Positions 46,691 to 60,705 of a stretch of DNA of 64,000 nt are shown here, piece after piece. The notes beneath the pieces were generated by a model. It did not search any database. It saw only the letters and a list, made by a program, of their open reading frames with translations, and was not told the origin of the DNA. How positions within the stretch are numbered: position 1 is the first letter of the stretch; each line of letters begins with the position of its first letter. Source of the DNA: Cherax quadricarinatus (taxonomy: Eukaryota > Arthropoda > Malacostraca > Decapoda > Parastacidae); assembly GCF_038502225.1 (NCBI RefSeq), contig NC_091353.1, positions 180,001-244,000 on the forward strand. Reading direction: 5' to 3'. Position numbers and translations under genes: made by a program.

Positions 46691-47603
46691 CTCTTGCAAT
46701 TTTCAAGTGTTGTAGGGGAACATTCACGAACGGATTCCTCCATTTTGTCAAATAAAAAGAGACCGAAGTCATATCATTGTGTTGAAAGACAAGCTTCTCT
46801 TTTATTGGTACTTATAGGTCCAAAAAAAAAGCTAAAAATGTGATCCAATCCTTTTGTAATTGAATCATATTCCACAATAATTAGAAAAAAAACATAAAAC
46901 CTCTGAAATGAAAGAAAAAGAACTTCATAAGATAAACTCAGTAAGATATTCAATTCAGTAATAGTCAATCTTTTTTTCAGCAACAGTGCGGCAAAGCGTA
47001 ATGAGAAAATTTCTGAGAAATGTTCGAGCAGTTAGTAATAGTAGGCTATGTCCACGGAAATGAGTGAAATTTTTTTCTGCCACACTAGTATGTCTGTTCA
47101 ACTTTTTTTTTTTTTTCATTTTTCGATTAGTGACTACTTTTTGCCATATACATTAAATGACAGGAGACCACAGGGTAGGTTGAATAAAAATTATAAGGGT
47201 AAAGTACATCAAATGCTGAAGAGAGATCTCGTACGAGGGCAAAATTAACAAAGGAAAATTTCACTTGAAGAAGACGCTACACTCACGGAATGACATTACG
47301 ATGTTACTGGTGAAGCCTATATACCAGCCCCTGTGTGGCCAAAACACTGGCTTTAATTAAATAATAGTGTTTATGTAGATAGTGCCATCTATCTGCAGAG
47401 AAACTATCAAAATATTTTCATTCCAAAATATAGAAAGCTGCTAAATGTCCATTTGACTGTTGTGACCTGTGACAAAAAGAGGATTATGAATAGCCCGTTG
47501 ATGGAACTTAGTCCAAAAAATCTTTACCAAAAGTATTTTGTACCTTTTTAAGAATTTGAATTGCTCAATTAAGTATGTTCATTTGCCTCGCTCTCCTGGA
47601 CAG
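46691..47603. other. Intron end before second Ig3 exon
   Basis: AT-rich; no feature recognised. Confidence 0.5.
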
Positions 47604-47748
47604 ACGTCGAGCAATGGGAACGTCACATTAAGTAAGCTACTTCTGGTACCTAAACACTCTGACGGGGGCAAGTTTCTCAAGTGTATGGGTGAGTCTCCTG
47701 TGATAGACCACCGGCCGCTTCAGGACCAGTGGAAACTCGACGTTCAAT
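47604..47748 (+). CDS. Sidestep-like receptor, exon for the second half of Ig3
   Basis: A 145-base exon in phase 0 at its start and phase 1 at its end. It encodes TSSNGNVTLSKLLLVPKHSD and GGKFLKCMGESPVIDHRPLQ, then DQWKLDVQ. The F-strand cysteine (FLKCMGES) completes the Ig3 disulfide begun in the exon at 42745. The acceptor is CTGGACAG; the donor is GTAAGT. DQWKLDVQ followed by Y in the next exon matches the Sidestep linker (WxLDVxYxP) between Ig3 and Ig4. The expected DDG of the E-F loop is S-D-G-G here, a minor divergence. NVT is a possible glycosylation site. Confidence 0.9.
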
Positions 47749-51195
<3,447 letters not shown>

Positions 51196-51239
51196 AAAAG
51201 GCACAATACCGTAACTGAAACAATTCACCATTTACAGTC

Positions 51240-51350
51240 ACTGTGACTTTGCAAATGGTACAACTCAGACCGAAACGTCATCGTAAGCTCCTCTCTCCTA
51301 TGTACGGGTTATTTGTGTATTGTTCCAGTCGTGGTATTCTTTTTCGTTCT
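51240..51350 (+). mobile_element. Family E hammerhead-type fragment
   Basis: CAGACCGAAACGTCATCGTAAG, CTCCTCTCTCCTATGTACGG and TTATTTGTGTATTGTTCCAG match the nested element at 1740-1815. The upstream core strand is missing, as there. Confidence 0.6.
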
Positions 51351-51829
51351 ATATATACACTATCCTTTTTATCTTCTGTGATCACGTGTATTTCTAAATC
51401 ATTTGTCTAGTGCTGCGTTAATCTATTATGCAAGTGTAAATATATTTGCCTGTTGCTTCATCCCATCACGAGGATCAAACACATGTTCTTTCTGTTGTGA
51501 GTTAAACGCTGTTAATGCAAACTATGTTTAGATCATTTACATGGAATATTTCGATGTAAAAGTCAAACATACATTACTAGCAACCATTAATTATGTTAAT
51601 AAATAAAGATTATGACATCTAAAAGTGAAAATACAATTGAAATAATTGGAAATAAGGAACACGGGTGAATTATGAATAATTTGCTATAAAGGATTATAAG
51701 TTCATAATTGTCAGGGTGAATTATGAATAATTCACTATAAAGGATTATAAATTCATAATTGTCAGAAATAAATTTCTAATTATTAGAAGTAAATTTTTAT
51801 GTCAGTAGAATGTTAGCCTGCAGTTAGCT
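51351..51829. other. Intron sequence with short local duplication
   Basis: GGTGAATTATGAATAATT ... ATAAAGGATTATAA ... TTCATAATTGTCAG occurs twice (51664-51712 and 51714-51765). Otherwise nothing recognised. Confidence 0.6.
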
Positions 51830-52195
51830 AGTCCAGCCGTAAATAATCCCCATTATGCTGTCAGTACTCTGAGGTACATGTCGACACTCTGAGGCACATG
51901 GATTAGTGTCGACACTCTGAGGCACATGGATTAGTGTCGACACTCTGAGGTACAAGGTGTAGTGTAGACACTCTGAGGTACAAGATGTGGTGTCGACACT
52001 GACCCACAAGATGTACTGTCGACACTTCGAGGTTCAAGGTGTAGTGTCGATTTTCTGAGGTACAAGATGTAGTGTAGACGCTCTGAGGTACAAGATGTGG
52101 TGTCGACACTCTAAGGTCCAAGGTGCAGTGTCGACACTCTCAGGTACAAAGTGTGGTGCCGACACCCTGAGGTAAAAAGTGTAGTGTCGACACGT
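51830..52195. repeat. 28-bp minisatellite, about 12 diverged copies
   Basis: The unit is GTGTCGACACTCTGAGGTAC plus AAGGTGTA. Each unit contains the perfect 10-bp palindrome GTGTCGACAC. Confidence 0.93.
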
Positions 52196-52940
52196 AGACA
52201 AGTGTAATGCATCAGCACAAACCAGAATGTCACCATAAATTTTATGAAAGAGACAACAGATAATTACATTAACGGAGTAAAACGGAATAAATGGACCAAA
52301 TAATCTTGGAGGAGAGTAAGTTAGCAATAAGTAGGTTGTGAATAATGATTGTCTTTAGTTATGCGGAATAAATTCCTCAACAGGGATTAACATTAATGTA
52401 AATTACTGATAATCAGGGAATTAACTTACTGCTTTAACGAATAAATACATTGTGTTGAGAGCAAATTAGCGCAGTAATTAAATAAAAGTAGAGATAAGCT
52501 TGAAATAGATTTTGATAACACACAGGGAGTTTAATGTTTACATATAACATTGATCAGATTAGAAAAGTGTGTATGTAAACGCAGGGACGGATTTTTTGGT
52601 TCTGGCACCTGTGGGTTACAAAGATGAAAAAGAACTCTGAAAACAGTTTGGTAGATAGTGACACACCACATATTCATTCCCTAAGATATTGACAATTAAG
52701 TGATGTTGTGTGAAGGACTCGTCAGATGCTCCCAAATACACCAATACCAGATGCGTGCTGATTGTCCTCCCGTTAAGTATTTCATGGATGAAATTTGCAT
52801 TATGGATTACTATTTATAGGTCATTTAAAAACTGGAAATATTGTAAAGTTATTTGATTATTGTCAAAAGAATGTATTGAATAAATTTGTAGCAGCAATGT
52901 AAACACATTAAGTTCTTTTAAAACACCTTCCGGCTTACAT
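52196..52940. other. AT-rich intron sequence
   Basis: No gene or repeat recognised. Confidence 0.45.
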
Positions 52941-53235
52941 TAGAACATAAGAACATAAGAAAGAAGGAACACTGCAACAGGTCTACTGGCCTATGTGAGG
53001 CAGGTCCAATTCCCCCACCGGCTTATGCTAATGCCTTGACCTAGTGAGGTCAGACACGTCACTTAAGGGAGGAGCACGGCATCCGACCTCGTAGCACAAG
53101 CTCGTCAGGTCCAACTCACACACACCCACACCCACTCATGTATTTATCCAACCTATTTTTAAAACTACACAACGTCTTAGCTTCTATGACGGTACTTGGG
53201 AGTTTGTTCCACTCATCCACAAGTCTATTACTCAT
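52941..53235 (-). mobile_element. LINE-C 3' end and C-terminus
   Basis: GAACATAAGAACATAAGAAAG, CTACTGGCCTATGTGAGGCAGG, CAACTCACACACACCCACAC and GGGAGTTTGTTCCACTCATCC are the reverse complement of LINE-C 14560-14830. Confidence 0.85.
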
Positions 53236-53309
53236 TATCATTATTAACTTAGCTGGTAGAAGCAAAGTTAAGACATATATTCACCTCCTTATTTTTTGAG
53301 GGAAGGTGT

Positions 53310-53580
53310 ATACAAATGCAGACAGGCGATCTTAACAATGCAAGACAAGCCACAAGGGGGAGGAGGGTGGAAAATCTTTAACTCAAGCACTTTCACACTT
53401 CTCAGTGCGTCATCAGCAGCTATGCAAAGTTGCAAGGTGACAACTGAAGGAGTGAGGGAAGTTTTCTCAGAGTAGTGCAGTGCGGGTTTGTTACCTGCCA
53501 CAGCCTCACATTCCGAGAGAGACCGCGGCAGGTGACAAACCCGCACTGCTCTGCTCTGAGAAAACTTCCCATTATTATTA
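53310..53580. mobile_element. Repeat family D with palindromic end
   Basis: Second copy of the element at 33820. Its right end is palindromic: GGAAGTTTTCTCAGAGTAGT ... GCGGGTTTGTTACCTGCC is followed by GGCAGGTGACAAACCCGC ... CTCTGAGAAAACTTCC. A TCATCAG with a facing hairpin lies at 53410, but the hammerhead fit is poor (see rejected). Confidence 0.65.
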
Positions 53581-53784
53581 TTTTTTTTTTTTTGCAAAAA
53601 CAATACCACATACATATTCCAACGTAATCCATCGACCTCATAACATGTTACTCACGAGACAGCCAGTACTGCTTCTTATTATCTAGTGATTAGTTACAGG
53701 AGGATCAGGTTCAATTTTATGTTGTACATAGTGATTCACAGAAATATAATGTTTCGTATAAAATATTGCTATTCATCTAGACGA

Positions 53785-54170
53785 AGATAAACAGTATAAA
53801 ATCTCGACACGATGGAAAAATAAACACAAATGCAATATAATGCGATCCTTTATTGGCAACGTTTCGCCCACACAGTGGACTTTATCAAATCATAAACAGA
53901 TCTACCTGGGTAAAGAATACATGAGCATATATAGAGTGGAGAGTCAGGTGGAGAATGCTGGGCAGGTTGAATTTAAGAAGGACCTGCCCGTCCCGTTCAA
54001 GTTCGTCTCATACCCAATCTACCCAGCATTCTCCACCCTACTCATGTACACTTTACCCAAGTAGATATGTTTGTAACCTGATAAAGCTCACTGTGTGGGT
54101 GAAACATAGTCAACAAAGGATCGTATTTTACTGCATTAGAGTTTATTTTTTCATTCTCTTAGACACTCTA
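53785..54170. mobile_element. Palindromic hammerhead-like element, family C
   Basis: The left arm (ACGATGGAAAAATAAACACAAATGC, GATCCTTTATTGGCAACG, GGTAAAGAATACATGAGCAT, GGTGGAGAATGCTGGG) and right arm (CCCAGCATTCTCCACC, CTCATGTACACTTTACCC, CAACAAAGGATCG, GTTTATTTTTTCATTC) are inverted copies. The left core reads TTGATAA ... GAAACGTTG on the minus strand; the right reads CTGATAA ... GAAACATAG on the plus strand. A short unpaired centre lies near 53965-54000. Fragments of the family lie at 37900 and 38270. Confidence 0.75.
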
Positions 54171-54396
54171 CACTGATATTATCGCATCTTGCCCTTCCTA
54201 TTTACTTCCCTATAAACTGCAAATTGTATATATAACTAAAGAACTTTTCCTTCGGTCTTAGGCTAATATCGTGTAGCTAAAATAATCCGGGATGGACCTA
54301 ATATAGTGAAGACTCAAGTGAAATTTGTGTTAGATGGAAATTATTTTATCTATAGTGTTGTGTCTTATTTCCTCTCTCTCTCTTCTCCTGCCTCAG

Positions 54397-54527
54397 ACAC
54401 ACCACAGGTGTACCTAGCGATGGGTAGCAGCCTCAGTCCTGACGAGATAAAGGAAGGAGATGATGTGTACTTTGAATGCAATGTTAGAGCTCACCCTTAC
54501 GTGTACAAGGTCCTCTGGTACCATAAC
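54397..54527 (+). CDS. Sidestep-like receptor, exon for the first half of Ig4
   Basis: A 131-base exon (two bases completing a split codon, then 43 codons, phase 0 end) encodes TPQVYLAMGSSLSPDEIKEG and DDVYFECNVRAHPYVYKVLW, then YHN. The B-strand cysteine (YFECNV) and C-strand tryptophan are present. Its acceptor has a TCTCTCTCTCTTCTCCTGCC tract with CTCAG; the donor is GTAAGT. LGSSLxPDxIKEGDDVYFEC is the most conserved signature of Sidestep-family Ig4. The split phase 0 intron parallels that in Ig3. The continuing exon was not found before the window end. Nephrin-like proteins are the nearest alternative but do not carry this string. Confidence 0.95.
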
Positions 54528-54894
54528 GTAAGTTCAACTTTTTATATTCCTTCTTCAGGTATACACCGGACCAAACGAGGTCTGCTAAATATGTTGAAAT
54601 AGTTACGTCAACTCTATTTAAGGTTTCTAAATAAAATACTGAATAGGCTTGACACAACTACTTTGGTGAAAATAATCCGGCTGACGATACATTGTCATTA
54701 TGCTCACCCATATACTGTCTAATATATTCTACAGACTGAAATTCTTAGAATAGCCTATTTGTGTAATTCTAAGATTTTTTTTAGTTCTTTACTGAATACA
54801 TTTCTTTTGCTTACAAGATCCACCAGTTATCAACTTCAAGGTTATGATTTCACAATGTTTTTTTAATGTTATTACGTGATCTAATGAAGTCAGA
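54528..54894. other. Intron sequence, no feature
   Basis: AT-rich intron after the Ig4 exon; nothing else recognised. Confidence 0.5.
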
Positions 54895-54975
54895 CAATAA
54901 TAGTGTTGTGTACGAATGGTATATAATACCGACAAGATGAGATTAAGACACATGTGCAACATCTGGGTATCTTTA

Positions 54976-55014
54976 TTGTAGACGTTTCGCCATCCAGTGG
55001 CTTTATCAATACAA
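54976..55014 (-). ncRNA. Hammerhead-like motif with U3-A8 core (family B, left arm)
   Basis: On the minus strand: TTGTA, TTGATAA (complement of 55003-55009), A, GCCA-CTGGA-TGGC, GAAAC, GTC, TACAA. Stem I is five perfect pairs (TTGTA/TACAA), the cleavage triplet is GUC, and stem II has four pairs. Confidence 0.5.
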
Positions 55015-55197
55015 ATTCTAGGACATAACTTGAAGACAGTAGAACTATGTACAGAAGATGAGGTAATCAGTCCCTCAACCTAGGAGTAGGTGCGAACAGC
55101 ACCATAGTCGTGCTGTTCGCACCTACTCCTAGGTTGAGGGACTGATTACCTCATCTTCTGTACATAGTCCTACTGTCTTCAAGTTATGTCCTAGAAT

Positions 55198-55236
55198 TTG
55201 TATTGATAAAGCCACTGGATGGCGAAACGTCTACAA
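55198..55236 (+). ncRNA. Hammerhead-like motif with U3-A8 core (family B, right arm)
   Basis: TTGTA 55198-55202, TTGATAA 55203-55209, A 55210, stem II GCCA 55211-55214 with TGGC 55220-55223, GAAAC 55224-55228, GTC 55229-55231, TACAA 55232-55236. Stem I is five perfect pairs. Cleavage would fall after 55231. Confidence 0.5.
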
Positions 55237-55285
55237 TAAAGATACCCAGATGTTGCACATGTGTCTTACTCTCAATAATAGTGTT

Positions 55286-56339
55286 CATGTGATGAAGTCA
55301 TACGTCATATCAAATTTCATCAAATCTATTACACCCCATTGGTTATAACCACTCAGTTTCCTTCTGGTTAGAGCATAACAACATTGGTCAGAGAGGTTGG
55401 GGTAATAATAGTAATCCTCCAGAAATCTTATTTTAATGAAGTATATTTATAATACAACATAAAACCAACAACAATGCTATACGAATTATCGTATATAAGT
55501 TAAAAATGCTTGTTTGTTCTATATTGTCCGAAATATATATATAAGGCTGTTATAACACATCATTAGGACGAGATCCTAGACATAACATATATATACAGAG
55601 ATTACTTTAGCGTATTAGGTCTTATTTCCCATTAGGAAGCAGTCAGAATACAACAGAATAAGTCTAGGCCGGATAATCAACCTTGGCCAGTTACCAGAGA
55701 CGAGCAGGAGTGTTCTCGTTGGCTGCTACTTCTTCGATACTGTTCAGTTGATCACTGAAATTATCAATTAAATTCCAACTTCAGCAACTATTTCTGGCAA
55801 ATCTTCTAGACTTATTTTCTATCTGTTAAAGTATTCCTTCGTCGTTATTTAGACGTGTCCATAATTGTTTAATGAAATGACATCGTCCTGGCAAATCTTA
55901 GCAACATTTATGTCCATACCCACTTCTTGTACTCAACATTCGCTGTATCACATTAAAGAAAAAAAGTTCTGAGCCTATTTTAAAATTGGAACCACTTTCA
56001 GATATTAGTTTTCTTGCGAATAACGTTTTAGTTAAAAATCATCTAAAAAGTTTTACTAATTTTGTCTAGTCTTCGTATAATTCAGCAGAAATATTCTCCT
56101 TTCAAATAGTGTGATGTGTTTAACTACTTTTGGATTAAGATATTCTTTGGTAGTGTGCAGTGAGATGCAGCTTAATGATCATTAAGTAATTCATGGGTTA
56201 TAAACCAAGTAAACCAACCAACCAATTGTTGTCTTCCAGTTACCCCATTTGCAGTAATTTTTTTATAGTCTTTCTAAGCCATATAAAAACTTATATTTGG
56301 ATTGTCATCATGTGGTAGACTACATCCAACACCACCACA
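55286..56339. other. AT-rich sequence without recognised gene
   Basis: No coding, repeat or structured element recognised over about 1 kb. Confidence 0.5.
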
Positions 56340-56505
56340 AATCAATATGTGGGTTGTGAGAGAAATCAAATATGTGGGTTGTGAGAGAAATCAAATATGT
56401 GGGTTGTGAGAGAAATCAAAATGTGGGTTATGAGAGAAATCAAATATGTGGGTTGTGATGGAACTCAAATATGTGGGTTGTGAGGGAAATGAAATATGTG
56501 GGCCA
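56340..56505. repeat. 25-bp tandem repeat, about six copies
   Basis: The unit ATATGTGGGTTGTGAGAGAA plus ATCAA is repeated with minor variants. Confidence 0.93.
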
Positions 56506-56801
56506 TAGAAAACCTTTCTTGACATAAATAAGATGTACAAGCAACTAAGAGCATTTACCCGGAATGGGAAGTATAAGGGTAGGTAAAAAGCACACTAAAA
56601 TGTTAGCAAATATTCTTAGGAGTATTACTGGTAAATAGTTGCAATGAAATAAATGAAGAAATAGTGGCGGCGACCTGTGTGGTGTGACTGTGTCTTGGAT
56701 GACAGGAAGTAATGAAGCTGAGTAATGTAATTTAAGATGAGAGGAACCGAGGATTGACCTCTGGGAAATACAATTCGGAGAGTACACAGACACACAGACA
56801 G

Positions 56802-56804
56802 ACA

Positions 56805-56838
<34 letters not shown>
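56802..56838. repeat. (CA)n microsatellite before LINE-A
   Basis: CAGACA-type then pure CA tract, abutting the 5' truncation point of the LINE-A copy. Confidence 0.95.
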
Positions 56839-56840
<2 letters not shown>

Positions 56841-59106
56841 GCTAAGATGATGGTGGTCGTACTAGATAACCTCATGTACCAACACATAAGGGACACTACT
56901 AGAGAAAGAGGAGAGGATGAACGAGCGAGACTGGACCTAGTATTCACATTTAGTAGTGCAGATATTGAGGACATTACGTACGAAAGAACCCTCGGGGCCA
57001 GTGATCATGTGGTTGTGACCTTCAAATACATTGTAGAGTTACAAGTGGAGAGTGAAGCAAGAAGGGTCGGATGAACGAAGCCAAACTACAAAAACGGGAA
57101 CTACGCAGGCATGAAGAATTTCCAGCACGGGGTTCAGTAGGACAGAGAACTGGCAGGAAAGTCAGTAAACGAGATGATGGAATATGTGAGAACAATATAC
57201 AAGAAAGCTGATGAGAGGTTTGTGCCCAAGGGTAACAGGAATAACGAATGAGACAGGATGTGCCCTTGGTTTACCCAAAGGTATAGAGAGGCCAAAACCA
57301 AGTGTGCTGGAGAATGGAAGAAGTATAGAAGGCAAAGGACCTAGGGAAATAAGGAGAGCAGTCGCAGAGCCAGAAATGAAAATGCACGGGTAAGAAGGGA
57401 GGCCCAACGACAATATGAGAATGACATAGCAGCGAAAGCCAAATCTGACCTGAAGCTGTTATACAGCTACATCAGGAGGAAAACAACAGTCAAGGACTAG
57501 GTAATCAGGCTGAGAAAGGAAGGAGGGGAGGTCACAAGAAACGACCGCGAATTATGTGAGGAGCTTAACATGAGATTCAAAGAAGTGTTCAAAGAGGAGA
57601 CAGAAGGGACTCCAGAAAGATGGAGAGGTGGGGTACACCATCAAGTGTTGGACACAATACATACAACCGAGGAAGAAGTGAAGAGGCTGCTAAGCGAGTT
57701 AGATACCTCAAAGGCGATGGGGCCGGATAACATCTCTCCATGGGTCCTGAGAGAGGGAGCAGAGGCGCTATGTGTACCCCTAACAACAATTTTCACCACA
57801 TCTTTCGAAAGAGGGCAACTACCTGAAGTATAGAAGACAGCAAATATAGTCCCAATTTTTAAAAAAGGAGACAGACACGAAGCATTAAACTGCAGACTAC
57901 TGACACCGACATAAATAGTATGCAAGGTCATGGAGATGATTATAAGGAGAAGAGTGATGGAACACCTAGAAAGGAATGAGCTTTTCAACGACAGCCAGCA
58001 CGGTTCCAAGGATTTGAAATCCTGTGTCACAAACCTACTGGAGTTCTACGACAGGGTGACAGCTGTAAGTTAAGAGAAAGAGAGGTGGGTAGATACATTT
58101 TCTTGGACTGAAAGAAGGCGTCTGACACAATTCCACACAAGAGATTAGAGCAAAAGCTGGAGGACCAGGCAGGGATAACAAGGAAGGCACCAGAGTGGAT
58201 CAGGGAATACCTTCCAGGAAGACAACAGCGAGTCATGGTACGTGGCGAGGCGTCAGAGTAGATGCCTGTAACGAGCGGGATGCCAAAAGGGTCAGTCCTA
58301 GGACCGGTGCCGTTTCTGGTATTTGTGGACGATATGACGGAAGGAATAGACCCCGAAGTGTCCCTGTTTGCAGATGATGTGAAGTTGATGAGAAGAATTC
58401 TATCGGACGAGAACCAGGCAGAACTACAAAGGAATCTGGACAGGCTGCAGACCTGGTCCAGCAACTGGCTCGCGCACATCAACCAAATAACTGCTGCAGC
58501 ATACGGGCGCCTAGGAAACCTAAGAACAGCATTCCGACATCTTAATAACGAATCGTTCAGGACCCTGTACACTGTGTACGTTAGGCCCATATTGGAGTAT
58601 GCAGCACCAGTTTGGAACCCTCACCTAGCCAAGCATGTGAGGAAACTAGAGAAAGTGTAAAGGTTTGCAACAAGACTAGTCCCAGAGCTAAGAGGTTTAT
58701 CCTACGAGGAGAGGCTAAGGGAAATCTACTTGACGACACTGGAAGACAGAAGAGATAGGGGATATATGATAACGACATAAAAAATACTGAGAGGAATCGA
58801 CAAGGTGGACAGATACATGATTTTCCAGAGATGGGACACAGCAACGAGAGGTCACATTTGGAAGTTGAAGACTCAGATGAATTTCAGGGATGTTAGGAAG
58901 TATTTCTTCAGTCACAGAGTTGTCAGGAAGTGGAACAGTTTGGGAAGTGATGTAGTGGAGGCAGGTTCCATACATAGATCTAAGAAGAGGTATGATAAAG
59001 CGCATGGACCAGGAAGAGTGACCTAGTAGCGACCAGTGAAGAGGCGGAGCCAGGAGCTGTGAATCGACACTGGAAACCACAACTAAGTTAGTACAACTTG
59101 GTGAGT

Positions 59107-59116
<10 letters not shown>
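56839..59116 (+). mobile_element. LINE-A copy, 5'-truncated, catalytic FADD retained
   Basis: Starts inside the endonuclease (LDLVFTFSSADIEDITYERT, LGASDHVVVTF with an intact SDH), then RT from about 57560 (LDTSKAMGPDNISPWVLREG, IVPIFKKGDRHEALN, MEHLERNE, SVLGPVPFLVFVDDMTEGID, SLFADDVKLM). A deletion removes the segment after LQTWSSNWL before HINQITAAAYGRLGNL. The C-terminus and the ACTTGGTGAGTATAC tail follow to (CA)n. Stops and frameshifts near 57075, 57833, 58070 and 58660 show it is dead. Confidence 0.9.

Positions 59117-59152
<36 letters not shown>
59117..59152. repeat. (CA)n microsatellite at LINE-A 3' end
   Basis: CA tract continuous with the LINE-A tail. Confidence 0.95.
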
Positions 59153-59155
<3 letters not shown>

Positions 59156-59404
59156 TACGAATTTATTCCAGTGTTATTGCAAGGGTTATCACAGGCAGTC
59201 TGTTTCACAGTGACAGACCTGTGTACCAGTTGTACAATCTATGTTCTCATTTGACTTTTACTGTTAAATTTTACCACTGAACATGTGAGCTTGAATCTTT
59301 CTTATTAATGCACAATAATAAAATGTCCTGGAAAGTGAAATATTATATAACAACAAGATGATTATAATTAATATATTTTCTGAACTAAACACCTCAGTTG
59401 AAGT

Positions 59405-59775
59405 ATATATATAATCAATAACAACACTGCAACTAGCCCGGGGATCGAACCCGTGTTGTTTTAGCCCACCTCATGGTGAACGAAAATTCACGAGGCTATA
59501 ACCCACTGGACCATACAGTCCTACAAATTTCACGCACCCAGCAGAGCTAGTTGTTGTACCGTGATCCGAGGACATACGATGGTGTGAGTGCCTCAGAGCT
59601 AATTTCATTCTACTCCCCTTTTGGTGTACGAGCCTCCACAAGCAGTATATATGGTACTGTAACCATGAACAACTAGTATTTAATCAATAACAACACTGGG
59701 ACTAGCCAGGGGATCGAACCCGTGTGAAGGCTTGTACACCAAACTCTGAGGCAACCACCCCATCGTATGTCCTCA
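59405..59775 (-). mobile_element. tRNA-derived SINE copies
   Basis: Two partial copies of the SINE at 26211: ATCAATAACAACACTGCAAC with GGGGATCGAACCCGTG (59412-59460), and again at 59680-59725. The tRNA-unrelated body (AGCAGAGCTAG, ATCCGAGGACATACG, CTACTCCCCTTTTGGTGTAC) lies between. Confidence 0.7.
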
Positions 59776-59839
59776 GATCTCGATACAACACCTAGCTCTG
59801 CTTCGTGCGTGATCTTTATAGGAAATAAAAACATCAGCT

Positions 59840-60400
59840 AACTCAGTCCCCAGCCTGAGGGGTGACCCAGACTCAGCCCCAACCTTAGTGCAAATCCAGA
59901 TTCGGCTAATGATTCTATCACAGTCACGACAGCTATAGCCCCTATTGCAGATGAAGTAGACGAGGAGGAGGAGTCTTTTTCCAGGAAGATGTTGGTCTCC
60001 TGAAAACAGATGATGGTGTCTCTGGCTTAGTTATCGAAGACTGTAGTGTAGTTCAAGGATTTGCACAAATTGGGAATACATCCAGTACGAATTGTATCCA
60101 ACCAAAAGTAATATAGTGCAAATTCTATGCTTGGGGCATCTGTAAGCATGGAATATCGGGGAAAACAAATGGGACAAGCAACTTTGAGCATTCCAAAATA
60201 TGCCGTGACCTCCTGTCTAAAGGAGTGTATCGTTTTACCACTTGCAAATTTTTCCACTCTCAGATGTGCCACTCTTCAGTCCTTAAAAATACAATGTTAC
60301 CCTGCGAAACAAATCATAGTAGTTACAGTAGTTATCAAAACTTCACTCTAAGTGATCTTTTAGTGACAGGAAACGCTGAAAAAAATGGATAGAGATAACC
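59840..60400 (+). mobile_element. LINE-F ORF1 remnant with CCCH zinc fingers
   Basis: An acidic tract (DEVDEEEESFSRK) near 59955 precedes a region in one frame reading CKFYAWGICKHGISGK (from 60118), FEHSKICRDLLSKGVYRFTT, CKFFHSQMCHSSV. The Cys/His spacing (CKFYxxGxCKHG ... H ... C ... CKFFH ... MC) is a CCCH-type zinc-finger pattern seen in ORF1 proteins of some non-LTR elements. An N-terminal stretch is missing, and stops lie upstream of 60100. Confidence 0.55.
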
Positions 60401-60433
60401 AAAATAGTTCACCACCTTGCAGCCTTGTTAGAC

Positions 60434-60705
60434 TGGAGGCACAACCAGTGGCCCCTCCAGAATCACAACTATGGAGGCACAACCAGTGGCCCCTCCAGAA
60501 TCACAACTGTGGAGGCACAACCAGTGGCCCCTCCAGAATCACAACTATGGAGGCACAGCCAGTGGCCCCTCCAGAATCACAACTATGGAGGCACAGCCAG
60601 TGGCCCCTCCAGAATCACAACTATGGAGGCACAGCCAGTGGCCCCTCCAGAATCACAACTATGGAGGCACAGCCAGTGGCCCCTCCAAAATCACAACTAC
60701 TGATG
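60434..60705. repeat. 38-bp VNTR within LINE-F, seven copies
   Basis: GGAGGCACAACCAGTGGCCC plus CTCCAGAATCACAACTAT repeats every 38 bases from 60435. GGAGG and CCTCC within the unit can pair (GGAGGC ... CCCCTCC). It sits between the CCCH ORF1 remnant and the endonuclease, the inter-ORF region of the LINE. Confidence 0.95.

Larger units (their letters stand above)
54895..55285. mobile_element. Palindromic hammerhead-like element (family B) with 13-bp TSD
   Basis: The insertion 54908-55272 lies between CAATAATAGTGTT repeats (54895-54907 and 55273-55285). Its arms are near-perfect inverted copies around a centre at about 55102-55110 (GCACCATAGTCGTGCTGTTCG). It starts near GGTATATAATACC. No open frame. 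A TTGATAA hammerhead-like core is found in each arm. The homologue at 13027 is older. Confidence 0.88.

Noticed and set aside
53385..53420. Third hammerhead-like core: CTGATGA and GAAA on the minus strand of family D
   Set aside because: The stem II hairpin forms, but neither register gives a UH cleavage site with a pairing stem I (position 1.1/2.1 would be G-G), so the fit is poor.
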